Part shown: positions 1 through 15,940 of the stretch, in pieces
How positions within the stretch are numbered: the stretch's first letter is position 1
Layout of the letters: every line of letters starts with the position of its first letter
Source of the DNA: Whitmania pigra
Lineage: Eukaryota; Annelida; Clitellata; Hirudinida; Haemopidae
Assembly (NCBI GenBank): GCA_021613335.1
Contig: JAJTWR010000302.1
Location: 558,501-622,500, forward strand
Direction of reading: 5' to 3'
Length of the DNA stretch: 64,000 nt
Translations under genes and position numbers: made by a program
The notes under the pieces: generated by a model
Databases searched by the model: none
What the model was told of the DNA's origin: nothing
Seen by the model: the letters and a program-made list of their open reading frames with translations, nothing else

Positions 1-243
1 AAAACGAGGTCGTCGCCATCGGCACTTCGTCGTCATCATCATCATCGTCGTAGTCACTAATAGCACCATCAAAACCATCATTGGTAGAATCATCATCACT
101 GTCATCATATTGTCATAATCATCAATGCAGCAAATTACCATCGCCATCATCACCCTCCTCACCATCATCATCATAATCACCATCATCAATGCCACCATCA
201 TCATCAATGCTACCAACCATCTTCCTCACCATCATCATCAATG

Positions 244-1553
244 CTACCAACCATCTTCCTCACCATCATCATCAATGCTACCAACCATCTTTATCTTGAC
301 CCGTTCCCTCTTTCTGATGAGTTCGTTGAGTAGCCTCACCCTCTCGAGTTCCTGCCTCAGCTTCTTCATCTGTCGAAATTCCTTCTTCTGTTCGTCGAAT
401 TCGTTGTCGACCTTTGACACCTGGGTTAAGACGGTTTTAACGGTAATGACAATTGAGGTAAATAAATCTTTCAAGGTTTTCAAATTTTGTTTACAAATTT
501 GAACAATAATTAATCATAACGTGTGGACAATATTATGAAGATGGCAATGATGAAAGCCATTAATACCATTGTGGGACCTTCTTCACTTAAATGGTGCTTA
601 TCATCATCATCATCATCGTTGTTGTCATCATTATCCTCATCATCATCGTCGTCGTCATGGTTGACTTCCTCTGCAATCTTCTCCTCCATGTTGGTCCCCA
701 AAGACTCCTCGGTTTTCTTGAGGCAATAAGAGTTCGGATAGGTGACCAGAGGAACTCCATTCCTCGACCTCCTTTTCAACAGCCAATAGTTCTTTAACTT
801 CTCCATGACCTCGTTTCTGTCGTCCAATTGGAGGCTCTCCCTTATTAGGTCGTACCTGTCACCCGATGCAACAAATTATTTGAATATGTAAAAGTTTACC
901 AATTAATTATTGGTATTATTTAATTATAACATTATTTATTATTAATATTATTAATTAGAATTTTTAATATTCAAAAACACTAATTCAATGGTCATCAGAA
1001 ATCAAAAAAATTCCCACCTCTTGCCTTCCAAAGAGGGAAATGAAAGCAGAGGCAAAACCTCTCTCCCCTCTGCAACCAGATTCCTAGCCCTGCGAATGGC
1101 GGCCTTCGTGGGCGGGGCCACCCGACCTGCGGAACGTCCGTCCTCGCTGCCACTCAATCTACCATCTTTCTCGTCGTGCGACGTTTCGCCGGAAGGAGTG
1201 TGAAAATCGCAGTAGATCCTCTTCGACCAGTTAGACTGGGCGATGGAAAACTTTGCCAGGTGCTCTTGAATGGCATTGGAGGTGTCCTGGTGTTGCCGGT
1301 GGTGATGACGATCGTCTTGCTCGGGAAAAGGGGAGGAGTTAGAAGACTCGATCTTCATGTGGAGGCCGGCCTGCTGAGCACAGGTGACATGGAAGGCCGT
1401 GTAGCAGCTCACCTTGTGGCACTGAATGCACGCACCTGCTGATTTTCTGCGACACACGTGGCACGTGAGCTTCCACCTGTAAGGATGATATTTCGAGGGA
1501 TCGAGGTTTGCATTGCAGATGGCCGGCCGGCCCTGTCGCTTAACGTATTACAT

Positions 1554-1598
<45 letters not shown>

Positions 1599-4500
1599 TT
1601 ATTATTGAATAGAAATGTAATAACATTGAATAATAACGTCATAATATTATAATTATTGAATAATAATATTATTATTCCCTGAATTCAATAATAATAAATA
1701 ATTAATGAATGTAAATAATCGACGGTTAATGGATAAGCCAATCACCTCGCAGGAGATATCCTCTCAATTCCATCGATAGGTTCGAGGAAGACCGAGTTGG
1801 CGAATCCGGCGTCCGGGATCCAGAGGGCACAGACGATGTGAGCCCACTTTCCGTCGTCCGTCTGTTTCATGGCCCCGATCTTCGAAGGACATAGGCAGCA
1901 GTCCACGGCCTTTGACGGGGAGAGAAGGCACCTCCGACAAATCCATGGCCCCTCTGGTACATGGGGTACCCCATAGCACTCCTGGAACATCATCACCATC
2001 ACCAATATCTCCACTTTAAAATTCTGAACCAGATTAGCCGTTCTTATTTATGGTGAACATTTGTCACTGTCGAGCGAGAACTTTGCATCTATTGACTAGC
2101 ACCGAGAAATAATGGCAACTACAGGTAGCTCGTAGCACACCTTGGATCCGTGAATAATTCATTATTTATTTGTTAATTTATTCATTAATCTGTGAATAAA
2201 TGAATTAATTGCTAATTGACATTCATTAACATTTACGAATTGATTAATTAATTATGCTAACCATGCTTCCATCGAAAGAAAGTCGAAATGGTTGAAAATC
2301 AAGACCTTACAGTTCAACAGTTGCCAAGCTAATTGATATTCTGATATTCTAATTGATATCCCATTGATGCCAGTGCAGATAAGAAAAATGATGATGATAA
2401 TGATGATGATTATGATGATGATGATATCAACAGGATAATAGTAATGATAATGATGATGTCACGATAATGGCGGTGGTGAAGAAGATAAGGTCTGTAATGA
2501 GATTCATTATCTCTAAACAAGATAAGTGCCTGGAATGTGTTGAGCTTGATAATGGTGATGATGATTGTTGATAATTTTGGTTCTGGGTATTGGTCGTGGC
2601 TGTTATAACAACATTTTAATGGTGTTGTCAATAATTTAAAAAATGAACAATTATACCCATAGATGATAACAACGATGAGTAATGACGATGATAATGATGA
2701 AGATGATTATGATGATGTAAAACTCCACTCAGTAAACATGGCAAATCACAATTCCAGGGTATGTTTCCATAAGCATTTAATCAACAACCGATCTTTTACT
2801 AGACACTACCACTCTTCACCACCATAATCACCACCACTACATCACCACAATCACCACCATAATCACCACCACTATCATCACCACAATCATCACCACTATC
2901 ACCACCACTATCATCACCACAATCACCACCACTATCATCACCACAAGCATCACCACTATCACCACCACTATCATCACCACAATCACCACCACTATCATCA
3001 CCACAATCACCACCACGATCATCACCACAATCACCACCACTATCATCACCACAATCATCACCACTATCATCACCACAATCATCACCACAATCACCACCAC
3101 TATCATCACCACAATCACCACCACTATCATCACCACAATCACCACCACTATCATCACCACAATCATCACCACTATCATCACCACAATCACCACCACTATC
3201 ATCACCACTATCATCACCACTATCACCACCACTATCATCACCACAATCATCACCACAATCACCACCACTATCATCACCACAATCACCACCACTATCATCA
3301 CACAATCACCACCACGATCAGCACCACAATCATCACCACAATCATCACCACTATCATCACCACAATCATCACCACAATCACCACCACTATCATCACCACA
3401 ATCACCACCACTATCATCACCACAATCACCACCACTATCATCACCACAATCACCACCACTATCATCACCACAATCATCACCACTATCATCACCACAATCA
3501 CCACCACTATCATCACCACAATCATCACCACTATCATCACCACAATCACCACCACTATCATCACCACTATCATCACCACAATCATCACCACTAGCATCAC
3601 CACAATCACCACACTATCATCACCACAATCACCACCACTATCACATCACCACAATCACCACCACTATCATCACCACAATCACCACCACTATCATCACCAC
3701 AATCATCACCACTATCATCACCACAATCATCACCACAATCACCACCACTATCATCACCACAATCACCACCACTATCATCACCACAATCACCACCACTATC
3801 ATCACCACAATCATCACCACTATCATCACCACAATCACCACCACTATCATCACCACAATCATCACCACAATCACCACCACTATCATCACCACAATCACCA
3901 CCACTATCATCACCACAATCACCACCACTATCATCACCACAATCATCACCACTATCATCACCACAACAATCACCACCACTATCATCACCACTATCATCAC
4001 CACTATCACCACCACTATCATCACCACAATCATCACCACAATCACCACCACACCACTATCATCACCACAATCACCACCACTATCATCACCACAATCACCA
4101 CCACTATCATCACCACAATCATCACCACTATCATCACCACAATCATCACCACAATCACCACCACTATCATCACCACAATCACCACCACTATCATCACACC
4201 ACAATCACCACACCACTATCATCACCACAATCACCACCACTATCATCACCACAATCATCACCACTATCATCACCACACAATCACCACCACTATCATCACC
4301 ACAATCATCACCACTATCATCACCACAATCACCACCACTATCATCACCACAATCATCACCACTATCATCACCACAATCACCACCACTATCATCACCACAT
4401 CACCACCACTATCATCACCACAATCATCACCACTATCATCACCACAATCATCACCACAATCATCACCACAATCACCACCACTATCATCACCACTATCACC

Positions 4501-5748
4501 ACCACTATCATCACCACAATCACCACCACTATCATCACCACAATCACCACCACTATCATCACCACAATCACCACCACTATCATCACCACAACCGATGCTT
4601 CTCCAGCTCACCTGGTGAACGGGCAGGTTGCAGAGGTCGCAGAAGAGTATGACGTTCGTGTTAAGGCACTCTCCGTCCTGGCAGACGGAGCAGATGGCGT
4701 CCTCGTCCCTGGTCGTTGGAGCGCGACCGGAGCGCTCGTCCGTGCGATGCTCGAAGTGGCAGGAGCTCTCGAACTTGTCGAACACCCTCTCGAAGGTGTC
4801 CCTGGCGAGGGCAGGAAGGTTTTCCTTGGCACGATCTTCGTTCACCAGCTCCAGCCATGCCAAGTCCTGGATACGGTGAGGAGTGAGATGTGGTGATGCG
4901 AATTATGATAATATAAATAATGATAATGGTAATATCAATGATGTAATGATAATAATAATAATAATAAAAATAATCGTTACATAATAAATAATAGTTATAA
5001 TAATAATAAAAATGACAACAGTATTAATAACAACATTAATATCAATTACAATAGTGACAACAAATCATAATACAAATGATAAGAATGGCAATCACAAATG
5101 AGAGACTGGCAGACGAACAACATTTTTGGTGTGACCATTTTGGTGTGACCGTTTACCGCGTGACTCGACAAACTCCGTGACCGTGACGGAGGGGCAATGA
5201 TTTTTTAAAAGTTAAATTCTGAGCTTTGACTGACTCGACATGACAGGGCTTCTCAGTCATTTGAACAATATATAAAAAAATATTGAGTAAATATATTTAT
5301 TAAAAATTTTGAAATAAATAAAATAGTTTCATAAAAACGAGTCAAAATTAATAATTGGATCGTAGATGAAATTTTAGTTCTGACTCGTTAAAGCTGGAAT
5401 AAAAAATCTCTTGACGGGCTGATTCAGTGCAAAACGAGTCGAAAGGTTTTCGAGAATTCGTGTTCGGACATTCCCCCGACTCGACTCGTCAAGTAGACAG
5501 TCGGGCGGTCAATCGATGCCTAATTAGAATGAATTTATCGAGTGACGATTGCACATCAATGATAATGATAATGAAAATGACAAGTACATCGTCTCATCAA
5601 TGTTTGAACTTGACATTAAAGAGAGTAAACAGATAAGCTCATTAGTTATTCGAGAGAGTATAAATCCCTTCCTTCTCCTAGATGGGAGAACTGGTAGTGA
5701 ATGAGAATGAATTTAACTAATTAAAATAATAATAAGGTTAATAATAAG

Positions 5749-5782
<34 letters not shown>

Positions 5783-7679
5783 TACTAAATAATAATAATA
5801 ATAATGAAATAATATTCATTGAAGCTTAAATCTTAAAATCCCAAAGTAGCAAGCAATGCACCCATGTGCATGGGTCAGGATGCATGGACTGGAATGCATC
5901 GAAATGAAGACTCCCATGTGTGAGCTGTTTGTTGTATTGTTGGCCAATAGTTGAGTAAAACCAAGGTTCGCAGGTAAATAAAAATGCACTAGCTACCGGG
6001 ACATTCAGGAAATTCTGCACAAACCATCATTATCATCATTGTCTACGTCATCAACATCACCATCATGATCATCATTATCTACATCATCAGCATCACTATC
6101 ATGATCATCATTATCGCGATCATCATAATCATCATTATCAATACCATCAGTATCATTATCACGACCATCGTGAACATGATAATCGCTAACATCATTATCA
6201 CAATTATCATCGTCACCGCCACGATCGTCATCATCAACACCGGTACAGTTTACATAACCACAAGTGCATACAAGTCCATTTGCACGACGAGAACGAGAGC
6301 GTGTACTTAACACCTCGAAATTCGTGACGAACAATTCTTAGAACAAGAGTTAAGTAAGTAATAAATCTGGAAATTATAAACACCGTGGAAATACTTTATA
6401 AACAAATAAATAATGATAATAATAATAATAATAACAACAACAATGATAATGGTGATAATAATATTAAATAATAATTATATTTATATACTATTATAAATAT
6501 TAATTACAATATTATATAATTCAATAAAATATATTTATTATTATATAATATTGATATTATAACATTGATGATAATAATGATACCAAGGGTTATTGATATC
6601 ACTATCAGCATCATAACAATCAAGATGATTAATTCAAATCCAGGTTGATAGCCTGGCACCGAATGATCTCAGAAATTAATTACAGCATAATTATGTAATT
6701 ATATTATTAAGTTGATGCATAAGTTGTATGCACAAATATCATAGCATTTTCTAAAATAATTCTTTTGAATTTTTGAATTCTGAGCGATATTTTTTTTTTT
6801 GGCTTGCATACCACAAACAGAGGCAACAAGCCAAGCTTTGAGAGTAGATCATTCAATTTGCCAAAAGCACCGATCATCCTGAATAAATCATTTTAATATT
6901 TTATTCCTTTGAAATAATAATTATTGAATTGAGCACCAATGGATCACTAGGTTGAAGTATTTTCAGAATGTTTACGAGCAGAAAAATGAACAACAGCTTT
7001 GGTCAAACAGATCATTCGTCTGTCTGATCAGGTTTGACCATCGAAATAGAATGATGATTGCGAGAAGCAAATCATTCAGACGACCGACCAGTGCGGTCTC
7101 GTGGCCGAGCACCCACAAGGTGATCGCTTGAAGTCCGAAAACAACCGAACTTACTTCTTCGTCGGCATCGTAGAGGACGATTTCATCCGAAGGAATAGAG
7201 TTTGGATCGCTCGAACAATTCCGCTTGAGAGCCGGCCGCCTCACGTAAGTGTCGAGTATTTTGAATTTCGGTTCTGGCAGAGAGGACGTCAGTATGCCGA
7301 CGTCGGACTTCTCGAACGAGTGACTGTGGTTCTTCGGAGAAGTCATCTTGCTGGTCTTAAGAACCGTTACGTAGCTCGGCTTCTTGCCATTTTCTGCAGA
7401 GACTAGCTTCATCGGTTTTGATGCATCGAACTGAATCAGCTGACCACCCAGTTCAACTTCAACTATTTTCTTCTTTGCTTTGAGAGAGTTGATATCCATG
7501 TTTCTGCCCTTTTTTCGGTTGTTTTTCTGCAGACGATCTTCGTGGTCATCAAAGTGTTGCTGCATTCCATTGAAGCTTCGGTATATTTTCTCGCAATCTT
7601 TAATCGGACATTTGTAGGGCGGTTTTGTGGCGTTCAAATTTGCGCGAAGAACAGAAAAATCGACGTTCGTATTCGACAT
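244..7679 (-). CDS. BRPF: BRPF/peregrin-type chromatin reader, N-terminal two thirds (partial, multi-exon)
   Basis: Exons on the minus strand by splice sites and phase: 7679-7155, 4866-4612, 1981-1746, 1476-1018, 855-567 and 420 to about 290 (last donor uncertain); the gene runs off the left edge, where a bromodomain and PWWP domain would be expected. Exon 1 has the family's N-terminal C2H2 finger (YKCPIKDC then HFDDH, residues about 22-45). Exon 1 joins exon 2 directly as [15 protein letters not shown], the family's acidic-plus-aromatic block. PHD1 is split by an intron after LPVHQ and resumes with [13 protein letters not shown]; the zinc knuckle ([17 protein letters not shown]) and extended PHD ([29 protein letters not shown]) follow; exon 6 is a charged coiled coil ([19 protein letters not shown]). 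Known family role: scaffold of MOZ/MORF and HBO1 histone acetyltransferase complexes, binding histone H3 in the nucleus. Exon 5 holds an Asp-rich tract of about 25 residues encoded by GAT/GAC repeats, which could partly be intronic. The C2H2 finger argues against JADE or AF10. Confidence 0.9.
1553..1598. repeat. (AAT)n microsatellite in a BRPF intron
   Basis: Pure AAT repeat between BRPF exon 4 (starts 1476) and exon 3 (ends 1746). AT-rich decayed AAT continues to about 1700. No coding signal in the intron. Confidence 0.9.
2815..4592. repeat. 1.8-kb CAC/ATC-type minisatellite in a BRPF intron
   Basis: About 1.78 kb of near-tandem repeats alternating CACCACTATCAT and CACCACAATCA blocks, giving variable 18-, 24- and 30-nt units, with occasional 1-5 nt indels. 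The minus strand is G-rich (GATGATAGTGGTGGT). It lies wholly in the intron between BRPF exon 2 (donor GTGAGC at 4606-4611) and exon 3, and begins within about 20 nt of that donor. Because units are multiples of 3 and lack stops, long artificial reading frames run through it in several frames; they are not genes. Confidence 0.95.
4867..7154 (-). other. BRPF intron 1, no gene seen
   Basis: About 2.3 kb AT-rich intron between BRPF exons 1 and 2. It contains AAT repeats near 4940-5010 and 5750-5815, a GATGAT-type simple repeat at 6025-6240 with a spurious acidic frame, and a patch at 5150-5500 with several GACTCG/CGAGTC motifs. Joining exon 1 to exon 2 leaves the conserved protein block continuous, so no further exon is needed here. 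Confidence 0.75.
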
Positions 7680-8544
7680 TTTGGATACAAAAGTTGTTAA
7701 CTAAACGCCTCGTTAGCAGGGATCTCCATGTTCAATAACTCCGCCGCCTCAGAAACCTACGACGACCGATGTACTACGCCAGCCAATTACCAGAGGTAGA
7801 GAGAAAAATAAACAAATATCCAGGTTGGTAAATTGCAGAAAGTTAAAACGAAATGCTAAAATGCCCATGAATGTTAAATTGAAAATTTAGTTTTTTTTAA
7901 TTATGTTAAAAATTAAGACCAATTTAATCTAAAGAATTCGCTTGAAAACAATTTTAACCTGAACTTCGTCATACGGCCTATAAGCAAAGTTCTCACACTT
8001 TGTTAAATTGATTAGTCAGCAATATTTTATGTGATGTTCGCTACTTCTTGAGAAAACTCAAATTTTTTTTTTACTTCCGTTTCCGTAATTTAAGCGCTCT
8101 ATTTGGAATTTATTTTAAAAATTGCTTGATCTTCGCTTTCTTTCACAGTAGATTTAATAAATAATCTGGACATTTTAGCAAAATTTCATCAGATTGTGAT
8201 TGAGTAACTATTTTCCAGATCAAAGTGTTTTATAGCAGACGAAGACTGAAAGTTGGGCTTATTGTTCAGAACAATTATTAAGTCGATTACTGCTATTACT
8301 ATTACTCATGTCAGAAACACGTTTGGAGGCATAATGTTATTATTTTGCATTGTTTAATATTATTTAATATACAAAATAATAATTGAATAACCTCAACAAG
8401 AAACTGAGACAATAGATGAAGGATGTCATTTTTATTAGCCTCTCTTGAACGGAATTATCCATGAATTCAATTCGCATGCGATATTTGTGATTAAGATTAT
8501 TTGACATGAAATTGCTGATCATGAATTAAGCACATTTTCAAATT
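7680..8544. other. Intergenic spacer upstream of BRPF
   Basis: 865 bp between the calponin-like stop codon and the BRPF start codon; both genes are on the minus strand, so this holds the BRPF promoter and the calponin 3' end. AT-rich. I see no conserved coding sequence or clear TATA box. Confidence 0.6.
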
Positions 8545-11394
8545 TCAATTGATATTTCTTCTTCCCCCGAAAGACATTCCCGACTGGTTCGCACCGTCGG
8601 CTGTTCCGTATTGCAGATTGATGACCCCTTGTCCTGTCTGGTTGATGTCGTCTGCTCTGATATCTGCAGCATGGCGGACGCCTCCGAAAGTCATTCCTGA
8701 TTGGTTGGCGTATTGATTTGTGCCAGCCTGAAGACCAATAACACCCTGGCCTTCTTTTGATAGGTCGTCAGCTCTGATATCGGCAACGTGTCTTACCCCA
8801 CCCATTGTCATTCCTGATTGGGTGGCACCCTTATTTGAGCCTGCCTGTAGACCAATAACACCCTGGGCTTCCTTGGACATGTCGTCAGCTCTGATATCTG
8901 CAGCGTGTCGTACGCCTCCAAAGGTCATTCCTGATTGGGTGGCGTATTGATTAGTGCCGGCCTGCAAGCTAATCATACCTTGGGCTTCCTTGGACATGTC
9001 ATCGGCCCTGATGTCAGCTACGTGTCTAACTCCTCCCATTGTCATTCCCGATTGGGTAGCACCTTTATTTGAGCCTGCCTGCAGACCAATCACGCCCTGG
9101 CCTTCCTTAGTCATGTCATCGGCCCTGATGTCAGCCACGTGTCTAACTCCGCCCATTGTCATTCCCGATTGGGTAGCACCTTTATTTGAACCTGCCTGCA
9201 GACCAATCACGCCCTGGCCTTCCTTAGTCATGTCATCGGCCCTGATGTCAGCCACGTGTCTAACACCGCCCATTGTCATTCCTTTTTGACTGGCTCCCTT
9301 GTTAAAGCCAGCCTGAAGACCGATGATACTCTGGCCGGCTTTCAACTGCTCTTCTGTGAATTCTCTGATGTTCTTCTCTGTTGGTTTTGGTCCTATTGTG
9401 GGTCCATCCATGCCGTGCCTTTGACCCTTTTGATGAAAAAACATTTGACCATTTATTTAGAATACATTTAGAATTTTTAATCGTTAATAAAGCATTTAGC
9501 ACCATTGTTAAAATAGTTCTTAACAAAGAGACGTCAGTTCAGCTTTTTCCAAGGTGTGGGGGAGGGCTGGGCCAACCCTCGCACAACCTGAAGAAATGAC
9601 CTTTTTTGCTTCTAGTCCAAATTCAAGGGAGAGAGGAAAATTTTCGTAAAACATGAGATGACTTTTTTTGTGTCTAGTTTAAAGTCAGGGGGAGGCCGTT
9701 TCCTCCCTGCCCCCTCCCCCCAAATTACGTCCCTGGCGTGATCTAGTATATATTTTCTTCAACAAGGAGTCGAAAGTTATGAACAAAAAACAATTTTTTA
9801 TTATTTAATCCAAACTTATTGGTCTCAGAACAATGCCCAAATCAGTAAAAAATTAAATAATAAGGCTTCCTAACCTCGCTTCCCAACTGTTGTACGCAGT
9901 TGAGGACTTGTGCCATATTCCTGCCCTCGTAAAGATCAACCGTCTGGAAGAGTCCAGTCTTTGGAACTCCGTAGCTTTCGCAGAAGTTTAGGAAATTCTG
10001 GATGTTTTCCATCTGGGTTGGGAAAAAGATGGAATTTGGTTTGGAATATTTATGGAATTTGTACTACGGATTGTTTATTCGAGTTATTTGTTGTAATGCG
10101 TTTATTAAAGTACACATTCGATGATAGAGATCTGTCCACTTAACAATTTAAATTATTATATTTACCGGTAAATTTTTATAAAGGATGATAAATGGATGTC
10201 TGACTAAAAAAAGAAAAACAAACTCTAAATATAAAAAGATCGCTTTGGCATTTTAATCAAATCAATTCCCATGCCACTAGAACGAATGATTTTTTAAGAA
10301 TTTACTTTTTAAGTCGTCTTTACAATATTAGATATATTTTTAGTAAATTTTAACAATTTAACAATAACTCGTCTTCATTAATGCTTTAGTAAGACGTTAT
10401 AGCAAAGTTTTATAAGTCATAATCTTTAAGTTGTATCTGACTTTTAGGCCCTAAAACATTATTTTAACATTATAAAAAAAATTATTTTACCCCGTATTGT
10501 AAAATAAATAAATTTATTTATTCGAATGACGATCTATTTTCGTAAATTAATAACATATTTATAGAGTGGAAAGCCTTAAAAGGTGAAAGAATGGAAGGCA
10601 TGCGCAGTCAGAGAACCTACAAACTTTCTACAAACTCATGCATTCCTCTCTCATAACAGCTCCAAATGCAGCAGAGATGCTGCCATTTATTGCCAATTCC
10701 TTTTTCAAGAATAAAAATTTAAAAAATTTCGTTTTTTTTTCCTAAATACCTTTTTATTCTTCCCATTGTTGATGTTATTATTATTATTATTATTGCTGCT
10801 TAAGAATTTAATTTTATGCTGTGAACGTTTTACGCCGACGTTGCTGTTGGAATTTCTGAAATGAAACCTGTTTGAACGGAGCTGTCAATGTGTTCGCCTT
10901 CAAAACCATTTTCTTGGCTTTCTCGGGTGCGTTCGGAGTTCTCTTCTGAACTTCTTTGGCCAGTCTGTTTAAAGAAATAGTTATAGTTTACTAGTTATAT
11001 TTACAGTTATAAAAAAAAAGTAATAAGCTACCTAGTTTATATAAATAAAAAAAAACAAACACATAAATTATTGTAATCCTTATAACCTTATTAATGCCTG
11101 ACCATCTCTCAGCTGTTTTTCCACATCTTTCATCCCGGGTTTGAGGTCTTCATTGAGAAGAGCTTTGAACCAAGAAATGACTTCTGCTTCGGCGTTCGTG
11201 TCGTATTTTCCACTCAACTGATTATAAAATTAATACAATTTTTAATTAATTTATTATAAAATTGTGTAATTATATTGTAATAATTCTATAATAAATTTAA
11301 GGATAGAGTTTTGTTGTTTATAATCCATAATAACTTTTAATCTCACTCGACAACGAATGGCTGCCATGTCGCCTGCTGATTCTGCTCTCGACAT
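8545..11394 (-). CDS. Calponin/transgelin-like muscle protein with CH domain and seven calponin repeats
   Basis: Five exons, phases consistent: 11394-11347, 11217-11087, 10964-10868, 10012-9875 and 9426-8545; about 431 residues. Exon 1 starts MSRAESAGDMAAIRCR. Exons 2-4 encode a calponin-homology actin-binding domain (EVISWFKALLNEDL, RDGQALIRLAKEV, MENIQNFLNFCESYGVP, FQTVDLYEGRNMAQV). The last exon encodes seven tandem calponin repeats of the form GVIGLQAGSNKGATQSGM, each followed by a VRH.ADIRADD linker. Calponin repeats bind and stabilise F-actin; many-repeat proteins are known from nematode (UNC-87, OV9M) and molluscan muscle, while transgelins have one. A possible acceptor (TTACAG) 6 nt before the ATG suggests a 5' UTR intron. 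Repeats 2 and 3 are almost the same, pointing to recent internal duplication. Product class is firm, exact orthology is not. Confidence 0.92.
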
Positions 11395-13031
11395 TGTTCC
11401 TGTAATTTTTTTACGCGGTAGTTTTGAGAATCAAATCCGAAGTCATTTCAACGTTTGTTTTTAAACTAAACGTTGATCAAACTTTCGCTAAACAATTTTA
11501 TTCAATAATATAAATCAATGTTAATCCATAATTTATAGCAACGATTGATAGCGTCGGCAACGCAAGAACGTCGAAAATGAACATGAGTTGATTTATAACA
11601 ATCCTCACTTTGTCTAGTAAATCAGTGTAAACTCTTTTCTTTAGAACAAGGAAGCTATCTCGCCTGGATGGGCTGTGCGTTGAAGTTTATAACTGCTCCA
11701 GATTCCGCAGAGGTGCAAAGACTGCATAACTGGAATGGCTGTTGGAGCCTACGCGCTTCACTTTGCACACGGATGATAAAGGAGGCCTCGTAACATCCAT
11801 TTGTTTAATTGTCTCCGTTGAAATACTTTTATGGTTTTGAGTAAGAAAAATTTAATAGGCTGAAGTTTCGAAATCCGAATTCTCCATGTAGGGAAGGATA
11901 TCGAAGATGATATGACGCATGTTCTTATTAGCGTGCTGAATTAATCCTGCCATGATTGATTTAGTAATGGGTATTTTTAATACTAAATATGCCAATAAGT
12001 GAAACATTCTAGACGTTTTGATTAGATGTATTTAGATTAGGTGCAAATTTATTGATTCGTGCTGTTCTGTTTGTAGTAAATCATGAGAGATTAAAGCCAT
12101 CTTTGAGCTTACTAGGACTCACATGAGCATGTGTGGCCAAAACCTTTTGATGTGGTTTTAACCGATAGTACTTGTGATAGAACGTAAACAATGGATACAT
12201 ATACATGTATCTAGGCCCTTAGCTTCGTTCCCAGATTAGCGTTTCCTATCGGTGGGTGAGTGGATACGTGAGTCATGAATTCTCCCTATCAGTTCTTGGG
12301 AAAGTATAAGACGAAATCTTACATAATTTTACTTTTAAACATTGTTCCTTAAAAAACAAACATGCTTCTTGTAATGCTGTCGTAGCTCAACCCATTTCTG
12401 ACACATCTTAATAAATCTTAATAAAAAATTTATATTCGAAGAATTGACTTTTGTGTGCGTGAGAACATAGAAAGATGTTCTTAACTGTTTTCTTTCAGAA
12501 ATGGTACGATTCGTCTGAGACGTATTTAGCTCGCATAGTTTACGACTGCCGGTTTACAGACGTTCCTTGGATTCCATAAAATGATCTAATGACTGATTTT
12601 AGTGTTAAGAAAGAGTAAGCCATAATCCTCGCTTTAGATAATCAATATTTAAGACAAATTAAAAAAAAATTCAACTTATCCGTTAACGTTAAGTTTAAAA
12701 TAGCAAATGTGATGAGTGTGTTTTGTTAGAGAGGACTTATATAATAAGTCAAACAATAATTACACTATTAGCTTGCCTAGTTGCTAATTTATACACCACC
12801 ATGCACCAAAGATAACAATAAATAAATAAATAAATGAACGATGTATTATTAGTTAATCTATGCACAATTAAAATCAATGAATATCTAAAAATAAACCAAG
12901 CTGATAATAAACTCCAACAACAGCATGTATAACGTTATATAAACAAATTTAATTTATTTTTTTGACATATTACACATTAATTCTAATATGGAGTATATAC
13001 TTATAAAATTATTTAAGTGCTAATCTTGCAA
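11395..13031. other. Intergenic, no recognised gene
   Basis: AT-rich spacer of about 1.6 kb between two minus-strand genes. A patch at 11640-11800 is clearly less AT-rich and has short open stretches on both strands, as does 12040-12310; neither matches a protein or RNA I recognise. Confidence 0.5.

Positions 13032-15940
<2,909 letters not shown>

Noticed and set aside
2799..4592. Long Asp/Gly/Cys- and Met/Ile/Val-rich reading frames
   Set aside because: They run through a minisatellite with multiple-of-three units in more than one frame; they lie in a BRPF intron.
6005..6334. Acidic Asp/Asn-rich frame in BRPF intron 1
   Set aside because: GATGAT-type simple repeat without conserved flanks; exon 1 to exon 2 joins cleanly without it.
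8954..9289. Plus-strand frame with a repeated CLTPPIVIPDW motif
   Set aside because: Antisense shadow of the calponin repeats, which are clearly coding on the minus strand.
11640..11800. Possible tRNA or snRNA
   Set aside because: No A/B box, cloverleaf or snRNA signature could be traced by eye; kept only as an unexplained patch.
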